A DNA stretch of 64,000 nt from Chryseobacterium sp. CH25 (GCF_004119455.1 NZ_NRQT01000010.1:62001-126000); one strand, 5' to 3'. Positions 1 through 8,339 are shown, numbered from the stretch's first letter. Translations and numbers: made by a program. The notes: a model not told the origin generated them from the sequence alone.

Positions 1-76
1 AGGCATCAGCTGCACCTGTCAATGTCCCGGTTTTATAGATCGCCTTAAACGTACGATACCATTCTAAATTGACCAT
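1..76 (-). CDS. LysR-family transcriptional regulator, N-terminal fragment
   Basis: The reverse strand from an ATG at 76 reads MVNLEWYRTFKAIYKTG and continues with TLTGAADA to the window edge. This is the start of a LysR-type winged helix-turn-helix: a conserved aromatic Phe in helix 1, then the T-x-x-x-A-A-x-A turn that begins the recognition region. Only 25 residues are inside the window, so effector and targets are unknown. A -7 like box (CAAAATTA on +, 101-108) lies 25 bp upstream. Confidence 0.75.
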   Translation of the reverse strand, partial: MVNLEWYRTFKAIYKTGTLTGAADA

Positions 77-148
77 GACTTATTTATTAATATTCTGATA
101 CAAAATTACAAAATAATTATAATACTAATTCATTTTTCAATAAAGTCA

Positions 149-285
149 GGAAGCCTGAAGCTGGAAGAGGGAAGTTAATCAGCCTTATATAGTAATTGTA
201 ACCTTGTTTATTGATTTTTTAAATTATTTAATCAAATAACAACTATAAATAATTTGCCCGGTACTTCTTCCAGCTTCCTTCCTTT
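149..285. repeat. Intergenic element bounded by GAAGCTGGAAGA inverted ends
   Basis: GAAGCTGGAAGA at 157-168 is matched exactly by TCTTCCAGCTTC at 266-277, giving a 12-bp perfect inverted repeat about 100 bp apart with AT-rich DNA inside. Related GGAAG/CTTCC-rich ends bound a second element at 6339-6663, and a fragment sits at 44038-44060. No coding capacity inside. Confidence 0.5.
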
Positions 286-299
286 TATCTTTTTTCAGG

Positions 300-1235
300 T
301 TATTTTACTACCTGAAGTATTGTGTTTTGAAATTTTTCCGCTTCATCTTTATGAATCTGATGTCCTGAATTTTCAAATAAAAACAGATCCTTTTTAGGTG
401 CTTTTACTTTTTTGAAATAATCGGTGGTAATTCTCGTAGAAGTTTGAACATCGTTTTTACCGACAAAGAAGTAAATAGGACAATCCACTTTTTTTAAAGT
501 CTTAGGAAGATCAATATTCATTACTTCATTCCAGGCTGGTGACCAGGTTTTTGACCATTGAAGGAATCCTTTTTTGAAATCTTCTCCAGTCACATATTGT
601 TTTCCGTCTTTATAAAAAAGCCACTTTCTTAAATAAAACAGATCTTCATCTACTTTGAACGGAATATGTACGCTTGCTAATTCTTTAGAAGCAATAGGAT
701 CTGCCTTGAAATGATCTTTTAAAATCTGAAGCAATTCTTTCTCACTTTCTAACTGGCTTACAACAGGGTTTACTGCAAAATAAGCATGTAAAAGTTCTGG
801 GTGATTTCTAACAATATAGAATCCTAAAGCATTTCCCCACGAGCTTCCCAACAAATATACCTTTTCCTGTTTTAATTCTTTTCTCAGGAAATTGATAACC
901 TGATAAGTATCTTTTCCCATCAACTCCACTGAGGGCTGAACTGGAGAAGGATTTAGCTCCAAGGTTTTTCCTGCATCTCTCTGATCCCACTGAACAATAG
1001 TAAATTTACTTTTTAAAAGCTTTGTAAAAGAATCAGCATTTTTTCTCATAGAGCTTCCAGGGCCTCCTGATAAAAAGAGCAGTATGGGTTTCCCGGAATC
1101 ATCTGTTTTAATGTCTATGGCTTGTTTTATTCCCCCAATTTCCGGAATAAGCAGGGTATCTATTTTCCCCTTGTGTAATTGTGCCATACAAAATACGGAT
1201 ACTAATAAAAGAATAAAAAGACTTGACTTTTTCAT
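300..1235 (-). CDS. Secreted alpha/beta hydrolase, proline iminopeptidase-like
   Basis: 311 aa. Residues 1-18 form a signal peptide ending in CMAQ. GGPG (57-60, oxyanion-hole motif), WDQRDAG (83-89) and the nucleophile elbow GSSWG with Ser132 are the signature of the S33 prolyl aminopeptidase group. An acid in GKND (near 259) and His in SGHQIH (near 292) complete the triad. The family removes N-terminal proline or acts as a general esterase; export suggests use on external peptides. Substrate cannot be read from the sequence. It stands alone, with three TTCGAA palindromes upstream of its start. Confidence 0.8.
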   Translation of the reverse strand: MKKSSLFILLLVSVFCMAQLHKGKIDTLLIPEIGGIKQAIDIKTDDSGKPILLFLSGGPGSSMRKNADSFTKLLKSKFTIVQWDQRDAGKTLELNPSPVQPSVELMGKDTYQVINFLRKELKQEKVYLLGSSWGNALGFYIVRNHPELLHAYFAVNPVVSQLESEKELLQILKDHFKADPIASKELASVHIPFKVDEDLFYLRKWLFYKDGKQYVTGEDFKKGFLQWSKTWSPAWNEVMNIDLPKTLKKVDCPIYFFVGKNDVQTSTRITTDYFKKVKAPKKDLFLFENSGHQIHKDEAEKFQNTILQVVK

Positions 1236-1302
1236 GATTTCTAGATTTTAATTTGATACAAATATCTTCCAGAGAATCTTCAAAAATGTCCGAATAAAAA
1301 CA

Positions 1303-1358
1303 TTCGAACTGATTTTAATAAAAAAATGAGTTCGAATACCTACAAATCAAAGTTCGAA
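1303..1358. promoter_or_regulatory. Cluster of three TTCGAA palindromes
   Basis: TTCGAA occurs at 1303, 1331 and 1353, and a fourth related copy TCCGAATAAAAAC at 1289 repeats the TTCGAATAAAAAC that starts at 1353. All lie 50-120 bp upstream of the secreted hydrolase (start 1235, minus strand). Regular reuse in a short AT-rich stretch suggests a regulator binding region; the regulator is unknown. Confidence 0.3.
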
Positions 1359-1488
1359 TAAAAACAAAATACTAAAAATCAAACAATTACAATTAAAAAC
1401 CAGCTCTAATTAGTACAACCAAAACAATTTAATATAATTCAATACTTTCAAGATATCGGTTTAATATGGATGATATATTTACGAAAAA

Positions 1489-2235
1489 TTAAAGCATTGA
1501 TACTTTTTCATTTCTTAAAAAAGCAGCATAGTAATCCGGAATCTCACTTTCTTCGATCTGGCGGGCAGTTTCTTCAAGTGGATAGCCCAGCTGTACAATT
1601 TCAGGAATGATCTTTTCATCATCTAAGGTAAGTACAAGATAAGATGCCAATCGGTTTTCTTCTTTGGAACGGCCTACAGAACCGCAATTAACAACCCACT
1701 TATTATTTTCAAACTGCTTTGTAAACGACAAGTGAGTATGCCCCATCACAATCAGATCAGCATTTGAACGCTCCAGCATTTTCATAAAAACCTCATCATT
1801 TTCGGATTCATATAAATAAGTATCATTACTTTCCAAACTGGAATGTACCAACTGGATATTCCAATGTTTGTTTCCTATTTTATAGTTTAACTTCAAATAA
1901 AAAGGAAGCTCGGAAAGAAACTTTTTGTTCTCTTCTGTAATATGTTTTTTAGAATGATCAATCGCAGTGAACCTTGCTTTCGTTTCTTCTTCAGAATGTT
2001 TAGATAAAGGAATAACAGGCAGATCAAAAGCAATTCTTTCATCATGATTTCCTAACAGGCAGGGAATATTCAAATTTTTTATCTTTTCTATCACTTCATT
2101 TCCCCAAGGAGCAAAGTCTACAAGATCTCCCAGACAGAACATCTGGTGAATTCCTCTCTTCTCAATATCCTTCAACACTACTTCCAATGCCGGAAGGTTC
2201 CCATGCACATCACTGAAAATCGCTATCTGTATCAT
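1489..2235 (-). CDS. Metallophosphoesterase, YfcE/MJ0936-like
   Basis: 248 aa, cytoplasmic. It shows the calcineurin-like dimetal phosphoesterase motifs in order: DVHGN (Asp9, His11), GDLVD, GNHDE, and near the C terminus GHTH. The length and the early GD-GNHD spacing fit the YfcE/MJ0936 branch, phosphodiesterases with two Mn or similar ions. The natural substrate is unknown. A TAnnTTTG-type box (CAAATTTA on +, 2255-2262) lies 20 bp upstream of the start. Monocistronic, convergent with nothing, divergent from the mdaB operon. Confidence 0.85.
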   Translation of the reverse strand: MIQIAIFSDVHGNLPALEVVLKDIEKRGIHQMFCLGDLVDFAPWGNEVIEKIKNLNIPCLLGNHDERIAFDLPVIPLSKHSEEETKARFTAIDHSKKHITEENKKFLSELPFYLKLNYKIGNKHWNIQLVHSSLESNDTYLYESENDEVFMKMLERSNADLIVMGHTHLSFTKQFENNKWVVNCGSVGRSKEENRLASYLVLTLDDEKIIPEIVQLGYPLEETARQIEESEIPDYYAAFLRNEKVSML

Positions 2236-2326
2236 TTCCTATCAATTTGTTAATCAAATTTACACGACAAAAAGGAATTTTCAGATCATATTCAGCATGA
2301 CATTTTACCATAAAAAGAAAATTATT

Positions 2327-2434
2327 GATCGTGAATTTTTACTTCGTAAAGTCAATTGTCAATTTGCCTTGGCAGTGAATTATTGCTGGCCACAAAAATT
2401 GACAGGCGAAACGAATTCACCATTGATCATTCAT
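2327..2434. repeat. Dispersed GCGAA/TTGACC intergenic repeat, copy 1
   Basis: Imperfect inverted repeat: the left part (GATCGTGAATTTTTACTTCG, then GTCAATTG) mirrors the right part (AATTGACAGGCGAAACGAATT, then CACCATTGATCATT). The same words recur at 39638-39822, 45589-45700, 58090-58127 and 63308-63420. The copy occupies most of the 307-bp gap between the phosphoesterase and mdaB. The small open frame over it (2297-2521) looks like chance. Confidence 0.6.
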
Positions 2435-2505
2435 ACAAATCAAATTATAATTATTCTGATACATCACTATAATTTATATTATTTTTATTATACAATAGTC
2501 CATGG

Positions 2506-2513
2506 TAACTTTG
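2506..2513 (+). promoter_or_regulatory. -7 box of the mdaB operon
   Basis: TAACTTTG matches TAnnTTTG and lies 29 bp upstream of the mdaB ATG. No clear TTG was found at the usual -33 distance. Confidence 0.5.
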
Positions 2514-2542
2514 CAGAGTAAAATTTAAACAATCATAAAAAA

Positions 2543-3160
2543 ATGAAAAAAATACTCATCATTAACGGAGGACAGAATTTCGGACATTCTGGAGGAAAAT
2601 ATAATCAAACCATCGCAGAAAATACAATAGCCGCTCTTAAAGAATTTGATCATGTAGAAATAAAAATCACCAATGTAAGTGAACATTATGACAAACATGA
2701 AGAAGTAGAAAAATTCGTTTGGGCAGATTACATCATTTACCACACTCCGATCTGGTGGTTCCAGCTTCCAAACGGATTGAAAAAATATATCGATGAAGTG
2801 TTCACTGCTGGTCACGCAAAAGGTATTTATATGAGTGATGGAAGAAATGCAGCAAATCCTGAGATCAATTACGGAACCGGAGGAATGCTTGGCGGAAGAA
2901 AATATATGCTGACAACGAGTTGGAATGCCCCAGCAACTGCTTTTACGCTTCCCGGAGAATTCTTTGATGAGAAAAGTGTAGACGAAGGTCCTTTATTTGG
3001 CTTCCACAGAATGAACGCTTTCGTATCACTGGAAAAAATGGAAAGCTTCCACTTCCATGATGTAGAAAAGAATGCTAATGTAGAGCGTGATATGAAGCTT
3101 TACAGAGACCATGTGAAAAACGTATTTGAAAAAGAATTAAAACCGGAATTGGTATCATGA
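2543..3160 (+). CDS. mdaB: NAD(P)H-dependent quinone reductase, MdaB-like
   Basis: 205 aa flavodoxin-fold oxidoreductase. The N-terminal strand and FAD phosphate loop (KILIINGGQNFGHSGG), WADYIIYHTPIWWFQLP, the KKYIDEVFT helix and the TTSWNAPATAF segment follow the MdaB family, which reduces quinones by two electrons with NADPH and so avoids semiquinones. First gene of a run of same-strand genes; its stop overlaps the next start (ATGA at 3157-3160). The YgiN-like gene two positions on repeats the mdaB-ygiN association of enterobacteria. Confidence 0.85.
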   Translation: MKKILIINGGQNFGHSGGKYNQTIAENTIAALKEFDHVEIKITNVSEHYDKHEEVEKFVWADYIIYHTPIWWFQLPNGLKKYIDEVFTAGHAKGIYMSDGRNAANPEINYGTGGMLGGRKYMLTTSWNAPATAFTLPGEFFDEKSVDEGPLFGFHRMNAFVSLEKMESFHFHDVEKNANVERDMKLYRDHVKNVFEKELKPELVS

Positions 3161-4041
3161 AAAAAGTACTGATCACAGGTATTACCGGCTATATAGGCGG
3201 AACGATCGCAAAAAAACTCCTTGACAGGAATTATGAAGTTACAGGACTGGTTCGTAATGAAGCCCATGTGCACGAACTGGAATCATTGGGAATCAAAACT
3301 ATCGTAGGAAATATCCACAATGAAGATCTTATAAAAGCAGCTGTTTCTGATGTTGACGCTGTTATTCATAATGCTGATTCCGCAGATGACGCCTATGCTG
3401 TAGATAATTTTATCAAAGCACTGGAAGGAAGTCATAAAACGTTTATATTCACTTCAGGTTCTGCGATTTTTGGTGGAAAGGAGAATGGTAAAAAAAGTGA
3501 CTTTATCTTCAGAGAAGATTTCCCTTTGCAGCCAAGACTTGAAATGGCATCAAGAGTGATGATCAACAACTATGTTCTGCAATCTGTAAACAAAGACATA
3601 AGAAGTATCGTTATTGTTCCCACAATGGTTTATGGAGAAGGTTTAGGAATAAAAAAAGACAGCATCCAAATCCCTGCCCTTGTTAATTTTTCTCAGAAAA
3701 AAGGATATGGAGTTTATTTCGGTGAAGGTGAAAACATCTGGTCTAACTTACATATTGAAGACCTGGCCAACCTGTATGTACTTGCATTGGAAAAAGCAAA
3801 AGGTGGATCTGTTTACTATGCCGAAAATGGTTATTCTTCCCTAAAAAACATTGCAGAAATCATCAGCAGAAAATATAATCTGGAACCTGCTCAATCTTTA
3901 AGCATACAGGATGCTGTTGACAATTTTGGCCCTACAGGCGGTTATTTTGGATTTGCCTCCAATAGCAGATGCAGCGCAGAGAAAGCCAGAACAGAACTGG
4001 ATTGGAACCCTATCTATAACTCAATTGAAAATTTTATTTAA
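3157..4041 (+). CDS. NAD-dependent epimerase/dehydratase-like SDR
   Basis: 294 aa extended/atypical short-chain dehydrogenase fold. The N terminus has the nucleotide-binding GITGYIGG motif, then DAVIHNADSADD and FTSGSAIFGG, and the PTMVYGEGLG segment of the extended family. The usual catalytic Tyr-x-x-x-Lys is not evident: the corresponding stretch reads EMASRVMINN, so it may be an NAD(P)-binding reductase of the NmrA/atypical type or have a changed mechanism. Translationally coupled to mdaB by a 4-bp overlap and followed after 2 bp by the YgiN-like gene. Confidence 0.75.
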   Translation: MKKVLITGITGYIGGTIAKKLLDRNYEVTGLVRNEAHVHELESLGIKTIVGNIHNEDLIKAAVSDVDAVIHNADSADDAYAVDNFIKALEGSHKTFIFTSGSAIFGGKENGKKSDFIFREDFPLQPRLEMASRVMINNYVLQSVNKDIRSIVIVPTMVYGEGLGIKKDSIQIPALVNFSQKKGYGVYFGEGENIWSNLHIEDLANLYVLALEKAKGGSVYYAENGYSSLKNIAEIISRKYNLEPAQSLSIQDAVDNFGPTGGYFGFASNSRCSAEKARTELDWNPIYNSIENFI

Positions 4042-4043
4042 TA

Positions 4044-4331
4044 ATGAAAATTCATCTTACAGCGATTATAAAAACAAAAAAAGAACATCAGGCAGAAGTA
4101 CTGGAAGTTCTTCAGAATATGGTAAAAGAGACAAGAAAAGAAGAAGCGTGCGAATTATATAATCTTCACCAGGGAATTGAAGACAAAAACCATTTTGTAT
4201 TCTATGAAATCTGGAAAAGTGAAGAAGGATTGGCACAACACAATGAGCAGCCTTATATTAAAGCCTTTGGAGCTTTGATTGATGAAAAACTTCAGGAAGC
4301 TCCTCAGATTTATATCACGAATCTCCTTTAA
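4044..4331 (+). CDS. Quinol monooxygenase YgiN-like (ABM domain)
   Basis: 95 aa, a single antibiotic-biosynthesis-monooxygenase domain: an N-terminal beta strand (LTAIIKTK), helix with EVLEVLQNMVKETRKEEAC, then FVFYEIWKSEEGLAQHN, the family's W-x-S/D-x-x-A-x-x-x-H signature. YgiN oxidises menadiol-type quinols and is paired with MdaB in a quinone redox cycle. Here it sits two genes after mdaB in the same operon (gaps of 2 bp on both sides), which supports that role. Confidence 0.8.
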   Translation: MKIHLTAIIKTKKEHQAEVLEVLQNMVKETRKEEACELYNLHQGIEDKNHFVFYEIWKSEEGLAQHNEQPYIKAFGALIDEKLQEAPQIYITNLL

Positions 4332-4333
4332 GA

Positions 4334-5089
4334 ATGAAAAAATTAGCACTTTTATTTCTCAGCCTTTTCACCATAGGATTAATTAAGGCTCAACACCAAA
4401 AATCTAATGATATGAAAAAGAAAATATTGTTCGTTGTCACCAGCCATGACAAGAAAGGAAGCACAGGAGAAGATACTGGATACTATTTGGGTGAAGTTTC
4501 TCACCCATGGGAAGTTCTTCACAATGCCGGATATGAAATTGATTTTGTAAGCCCCAAAGGCGGAACTCCGCCAGTAGATGGATTTGATTTAAAGGATCCT
4601 GTAAACAAAGAGTTCTGGGAAAATAAGGAATACAAAAATAAGATTGATCATTCTTTAACACCATCACAGGTAAATCCAAAAGAATACTCAACCATCTTTT
4701 ATGCAGGCGGCCATGGAGCGATGTGGGATTTAGCAGACAATACAGATTTTGCTTCTATTGCTTCAGTAATTTATGAAAACGGAGGAATTGTAGCAGGAGT
4801 ATGCCACGGTCCTGCAGGTTTGGTTAATATCAAGCTGAATAACGGAAAATACCTCGTAGATGGAAAAAAGATCAATGCTTTCACCAATGAAGAGGAATCT
4901 GCCGTAAAGCTAACAGATGTTGTTCCTTTCTTACTGGAAAATAAATTAAAAGAAAGAGGGGCAAAATTTGAAAAATCAGGACTTTGGCAGAATCATGTGG
5001 TAACAGATCAAAGAGTTATTACGGGACAGAATCCACAGTCTGCAAAAAGCGTAGGAGAAGCAATTTTAAAAGAATTAAATAAGAAATAA
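4334..5089 (+). CDS. Secreted DJ-1/PfpI family protein, Hsp31-like glyoxalase/deglycase
   Basis: 251 aa. Residues 1-19 are a signal peptide (ending IKAQ). The class I glutamine amidotransferase-like domain carries the nucleophile elbow AGVCHGPAG with Cys157 followed by His158, and Glu54 in GEVSHPW, as in Hsp31-type proteins that detoxify methylglyoxal without glutathione or act as protein deglycases. A second ATG at residue 27 (MKKKILFVV) could give a cytoplasmic form. Placement after the quinone genes suggests an electrophile-stress role. Confidence 0.8.
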   Translation: MKKLALLFLSLFTIGLIKAQHQKSNDMKKKILFVVTSHDKKGSTGEDTGYYLGEVSHPWEVLHNAGYEIDFVSPKGGTPPVDGFDLKDPVNKEFWENKEYKNKIDHSLTPSQVNPKEYSTIFYAGGHGAMWDLADNTDFASIASVIYENGGIVAGVCHGPAGLVNIKLNNGKYLVDGKKINAFTNEEESAVKLTDVVPFLLENKLKERGAKFEKSGLWQNHVVTDQRVITGQNPQSAKSVGEAILKELNKK

Positions 5090-5220
5090 ATTTTTAACCA
5101 TAAAGTCACAAAAGCTTTTAAATACTTAAGTAAAAATAAGTGATTATACAGGCTGCTAAGAAGAACACTTAAGTTTTGAAAATCTCCGATTTTCCCAAAT
5201 ATTTCAATTGAAGGACTGAA

Positions 5221-5277
5221 AATTCCCCTCCCTCGGAGGGGTGGCAAAAATTCTTTGAATTTTTGACGGCGTGGTTT
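5221..5277. repeat. Palindromic intergenic element with CCCCTCC/GGAGGGG hairpin
   Basis: CCCCTCCCTCGGAGGGG folds on itself, followed by GGTGGC and a second perfect hairpin AAAAATTC-TTT-GAATTTTT, then ACGGCGTGGTTTA. It lies in the 257-bp gap between the DJ-1 gene and the aldo/keto reductase. An open frame in the reductase's frame runs through it, so it can be mistaken for an N-terminal extension. Confidence 0.5.
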
Positions 5278-5346
5278 ACCAAGTGCCTACAACACCTTTT
5301 ACGACTTTCATGGTTTAGCACAATAACAAATTTTAAAAACAAGAAA

Positions 5347-6330
5347 ATGGAATACAGAAAATTAGGAAATACAGAATTAGAATTATCTACCATCACTCAC
5401 GGGGCTTTCGCTATTGGTGGTAATATGTGGGGTGGCAATGAGAAACAGGATTCTATTAATTCTATTCACGCTTCACTGGACCATGGTGTAACTTCTATTG
5501 ATACGGCACCTTTCTACGGTTTCGGATTAAGTGAAGAAATGATTGGTGAAGCTATTAAAGGAAAAGATCGTTCAAAAATTCAGCTGTTAACAAAATTCGG
5601 TTTGGTATGGGACGGAAGCAACAACGGAAAAGGAGAATTTTTCTTTGATGCTGAAGATGAAGGGAAAGTAATTCCAGTTTATAAATTAGCTTCTAAAGAA
5701 AACATCATCAAAGAAGTTGAAGAAAGCCTGAAAAGACTAGGAACAGATTATATTGATCTTCTACAACTTCACTGGCCAGACAGCACAACAGCCATCAACG
5801 AAACTATGGAAGCTATGGAACTATTGATTCAACAAGGAAAAGTTCGTGCTGCAGGAGTAAGTAACTATAGTGTAGCCCAAATGGAGGAAGCCAACAGAAC
5901 TTTAAAATTAGCAAGCAACCAGGTTTCTTACAGTATGCTGAACCGTTCTATTGAGAATGATCTCGTTCCTTACTCTTTAGAAAATAATTCAGGAATTATT
6001 GTATACAGCCCAATGGAAAGAGGTCTTTTAACAGGTAAATATTTCAAGAATAACAAATTAAAAGACAATGACCACAGAAATGGGTATTTCTCTCAATTTG
6101 ATTTAAATAAAGTAAAAACTTTCCTGGAAAAAATTGAACCTATTGCTCAGGAAAAAGGAGCAAGCCTTTCTCAATTGGTATTAAGATGGACTACCTTACA
6201 GCCAGCCATTACAGTAGTACTGGCAGGAGCCAGAAATGCAGAACAGGCTATTGACAATGCAAAAGCAATGGATATCAATCTTTCGCAGGAGGAATTAGCC
6301 TTCATCAACGCTGCTTTAAGCGAGATTTAA
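5347..6330 (+). CDS. Aldo/keto reductase
   Basis: 327 aa TIM-barrel NADPH-dependent reductase. The start M-E-Y-R-K-L-G at 5347 is typical of the family; an upstream in-frame start at 5263 would translate an intergenic repeat and is rejected. Catalytic tetrad positions are visible: Asp and Tyr in DTAPFYGFGLSEE, Lys in LTKFG, His in LQLHWPD. C-terminal LAGARNAEQ is the cofactor-phosphate segment. Likely reduces aldehydes or ketones. Same strand as the preceding redox operon but separated by 257 bp. Confidence 0.9.
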   Translation: MEYRKLGNTELELSTITHGAFAIGGNMWGGNEKQDSINSIHASLDHGVTSIDTAPFYGFGLSEEMIGEAIKGKDRSKIQLLTKFGLVWDGSNNGKGEFFFDAEDEGKVIPVYKLASKENIIKEVEESLKRLGTDYIDLLQLHWPDSTTAINETMEAMELLIQQGKVRAAGVSNYSVAQMEEANRTLKLASNQVSYSMLNRSIENDLVPYSLENNSGIIVYSPMERGLLTGKYFKNNKLKDNDHRNGYFSQFDLNKVKTFLEKIEPIAQEKGASLSQLVLRWTTLQPAITVVLAGARNAEQAIDNAKAMDINLSQEELAFINAALSEI

Positions 6331-6338
6331 TATAAAAG

Positions 6339-6663
6339 CTGGGAGATGGAAGCCGGAAGGTTGGAAGTACTGTCAGGTTATCAAGAACTTTCAATCTTTT
6401 GATTCAAATGATTTATCAGACTGTAAAGTGGAAATATGAAGTTGAAAACACTAGTGTGTATGATCAACTTGCAGTCTGTTAAATCTAATCAATAAAATAT
6501 CAGTTATTGAAAAACTTCAAAAACGTTCTCTTCCTTCTCCTAGCTTCCCTTCTTTTCACCCCAGGAAAAGCAAAACCGGAAGCCTCATTTCAATCAATGG
6601 AATGCCAGTTGTAAAACGATATCAACAACTCCCCTCTTCCAACTTCCAACTTCCAACTTCCTT
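6339..6663. repeat. Element with GGAAG-rich left and CTTCC-rich right ends
   Basis: This fills the 359-bp gap before the cyclase gene. The left end (GCTGGGAGATGGAAGCCGG, then AAGGTTGGAAG) is mirrored by the right end with three tandem CTTCCAA units (about 6634-6661), and an internal CTTCCTTCTCC stretch sits near 6531. Inside are further imperfect palindromes. It resembles the 149-285 element in its ends but is longer. No open frame of note. Confidence 0.45.
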
Positions 6664-6689
6664 TCTATTTAACGATCAATCATAAAAAA

Positions 6690-7658
6690 ATGAAAAAGAA
6701 TCTGATTAAAATATTCGGGTTAGTAACCCTATTAGCTATAAACAGCATTGCTTTAAACGCACAAACCCTTGTTAATCCTGAGGATAAATCATGGTATCCT
6801 TCTGCTTATGGAGTACAGGATGAAATCGGAGCGGCTAATTTATTAACTCCGGAAGTGGTAAAACAGGCACTTGGATTGGTAAAACAAGGCAAAACATTAG
6901 CTCTTGCTGTTCCTATTGATAAAAACTTACCAGCTTTCAGACACAGAAGCTTCAATTTATACAATATTCAACCTGGAGAACAGGGTGGAAAAAGTATTGG
7001 ACCAAATAAATTTACATTTAATGATGAATTGGTAAATGGATGGACCGGAGTTGGAACCCAGTTGAACGGTATCGGACACATTGGTATTGATAACATTTAC
7101 TATAACGGAAATAAAGCAACGGATTTTGTAACTGTAGAAGGCGTTAAAAAACTGGGTGTTGAAAAAGTACCGCCATTTGTTACCAGAGGTGTAGTCCTTG
7201 ATATGGTTGCTCATTATGGAAAAGCTATTGTACCTGGAGGAACAGAATTTACTGTTGAAGACATTAAATCTGTTTTAAAAAAACAAGGTCTTACACTAAG
7301 AAAAGGAGATATTATTCTTTTCAACACTGGTTGGCTAGAGCTGGTTGGTAAAGACAACAAACAGTTCCTGGAAACTGAGCCAGGCATCGGAATGGATGCT
7401 GCAAAATGGCTGGCTGATCAAGGAATTGTTGCTTTTGGTGGAGATACCTGGGCTTCTGAAGTCTATCCGAATCCAAAAAGTAAAGAAGAATTTCCCATCA
7501 ACCAATATATGCTGGCTAAAAAGGGAATCTACAATTTAGAGTTGATTGATACCCGCCCATTAGTAAAACAAAAAGTATGGGAATTCCTGTTTGTTCTAGG
7601 ACAACCTCTCTATGTAGGATCTACTCAGGTAAATGTTAACCCGGTAGCCATCTATTAA
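6690..7658 (+). CDS. Secreted cyclase-family (kynurenine formamidase-like) metal hydrolase
   Basis: 322 aa with a signal peptide (cleavage after LNAQ, residue 25). Matches the cyclase family that includes KynB and isatin hydrolase: the substrate/metal region reads QLNGIGHIGIDN rather than the canonical H-x-G-T-H-x-D, followed by VTRGVVLDM and GDIILFNTGW, as in the group often just called cyclase-family proteins. Probably an amide- or lactone-type hydrolase; the substrate is unknown and the variant metal motif leaves activity open. Confidence 0.75.
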   Translation: MKKNLIKIFGLVTLLAINSIALNAQTLVNPEDKSWYPSAYGVQDEIGAANLLTPEVVKQALGLVKQGKTLALAVPIDKNLPAFRHRSFNLYNIQPGEQGGKSIGPNKFTFNDELVNGWTGVGTQLNGIGHIGIDNIYYNGNKATDFVTVEGVKKLGVEKVPPFVTRGVVLDMVAHYGKAIVPGGTEFTVEDIKSVLKKQGLTLRKGDIILFNTGWLELVGKDNKQFLETEPGIGMDAAKWLADQGIVAFGGDTWASEVYPNPKSKEEFPINQYMLAKKGIYNLELIDTRPLVKQKVWEFLFVLGQPLYVGSTQVNVNPVAIY

Positions 7659-7791
7659 ATATATTTTTTAATGATTATGAATAACAAAGTGAAGAAGTAC
7701 TTCCGTACACAAACTTAATCACTAACCATTAAGATTTGTTTTAGAATTAATACCCACGGTATCTTCCTAATTTTGCTATTCAAAATTATAC

Positions 7792-7827
7792 AAAAAGAGC
7801 TCTTCAATATTGAAAAGCTCTTTTTAT
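7792..7827 (+). terminator. Intrinsic terminator after the cyclase gene
   Basis: AAAAGAGCT, a short loop and AGCTCTTTTTAT form a stem with U tract 134 bp after the cyclase stop. It also faces the convergent AhpD-like gene. Confidence 0.65.
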
Positions 7828-7895
7828 GGTAATACTCAGCCGCTATACAGTCTTCATTAACATCCTACTTCCCTATCCCGGCATCCTTCTCAACA

Positions 7896-8339
7896 TTATT
7901 TTGCTATCGGAAGATGGGTGCTTATTGCAATTCTGTTCCATGCATTAATGGTAATGATCGCCATAATGATCTGAGCAATCTGAGCTTCATCAAAAAATGA
8001 TTTAGCTTTCTGATAGGTCTCATCTGTTAATCCTTTATGGCTGATTAAAGTAATCTCTTCTGTCATCGCCAAAAGCACCTGCTCTTCTTCTGTAAAAAAT
8101 TCTTTAGCTTCAGTCCATCCATCCAGAATGAAGATTCTTTGAGCTGTTTCTCCATATTTAAGAGCATCTTTGGTGTGCATATCCAGACAGAAAGCACATT
8201 TGTTGATCTGGGAAGCTCTGATTTTAATTAATTCTTTTTGAATATGGGTTAAAGAAGTACTCTGTAAATACCCTTCTAATCCCAACATTGCTTTATAAGC
8301 TGCGGCATCTGTAGTAGCCATGTTAAATCTTGTGCTCAT
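7896..8339 (-). CDS. Carboxymuconolactone decarboxylase/AhpD-like protein
   Basis: 147 aa all-helical alkylhydroperoxidase-like fold. The redox motif is NKCAFCLDMHTKDA: two cysteines as C-x-x-C with the downstream His of AhpD-type proteins. Such proteins act as peroxidase reductants or general thiol redox proteins. Its start is 5 bp after the DoxX stop, so the two are cotranscribed; DoxX and AhpD-like proteins commonly occur together in redox operons. Confidence 0.85.
   Translation of the reverse strand: MSTRFNMATTDAAAYKAMLGLEGYLQSTSLTHIQKELIKIRASQINKCAFCLDMHTKDALKYGETAQRIFILDGWTEAKEFFTEEEQVLLAMTEEITLISHKGLTDETYQKAKSFFDEAQIAQIIMAIITINAWNRIAISTHLPIAK

Noticed and set aside
2297..2521. 74-aa open frame on +
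   Set aside because: It lies over a dispersed repeat, has no family features and unbalanced composition, and contains the mdaB promoter.
5263..5346. N-terminal extension of the aldo/keto reductase
   Set aside because: It would translate an intergenic palindromic repeat; the family starts at M-E-Y-R-K-L-G (5347).
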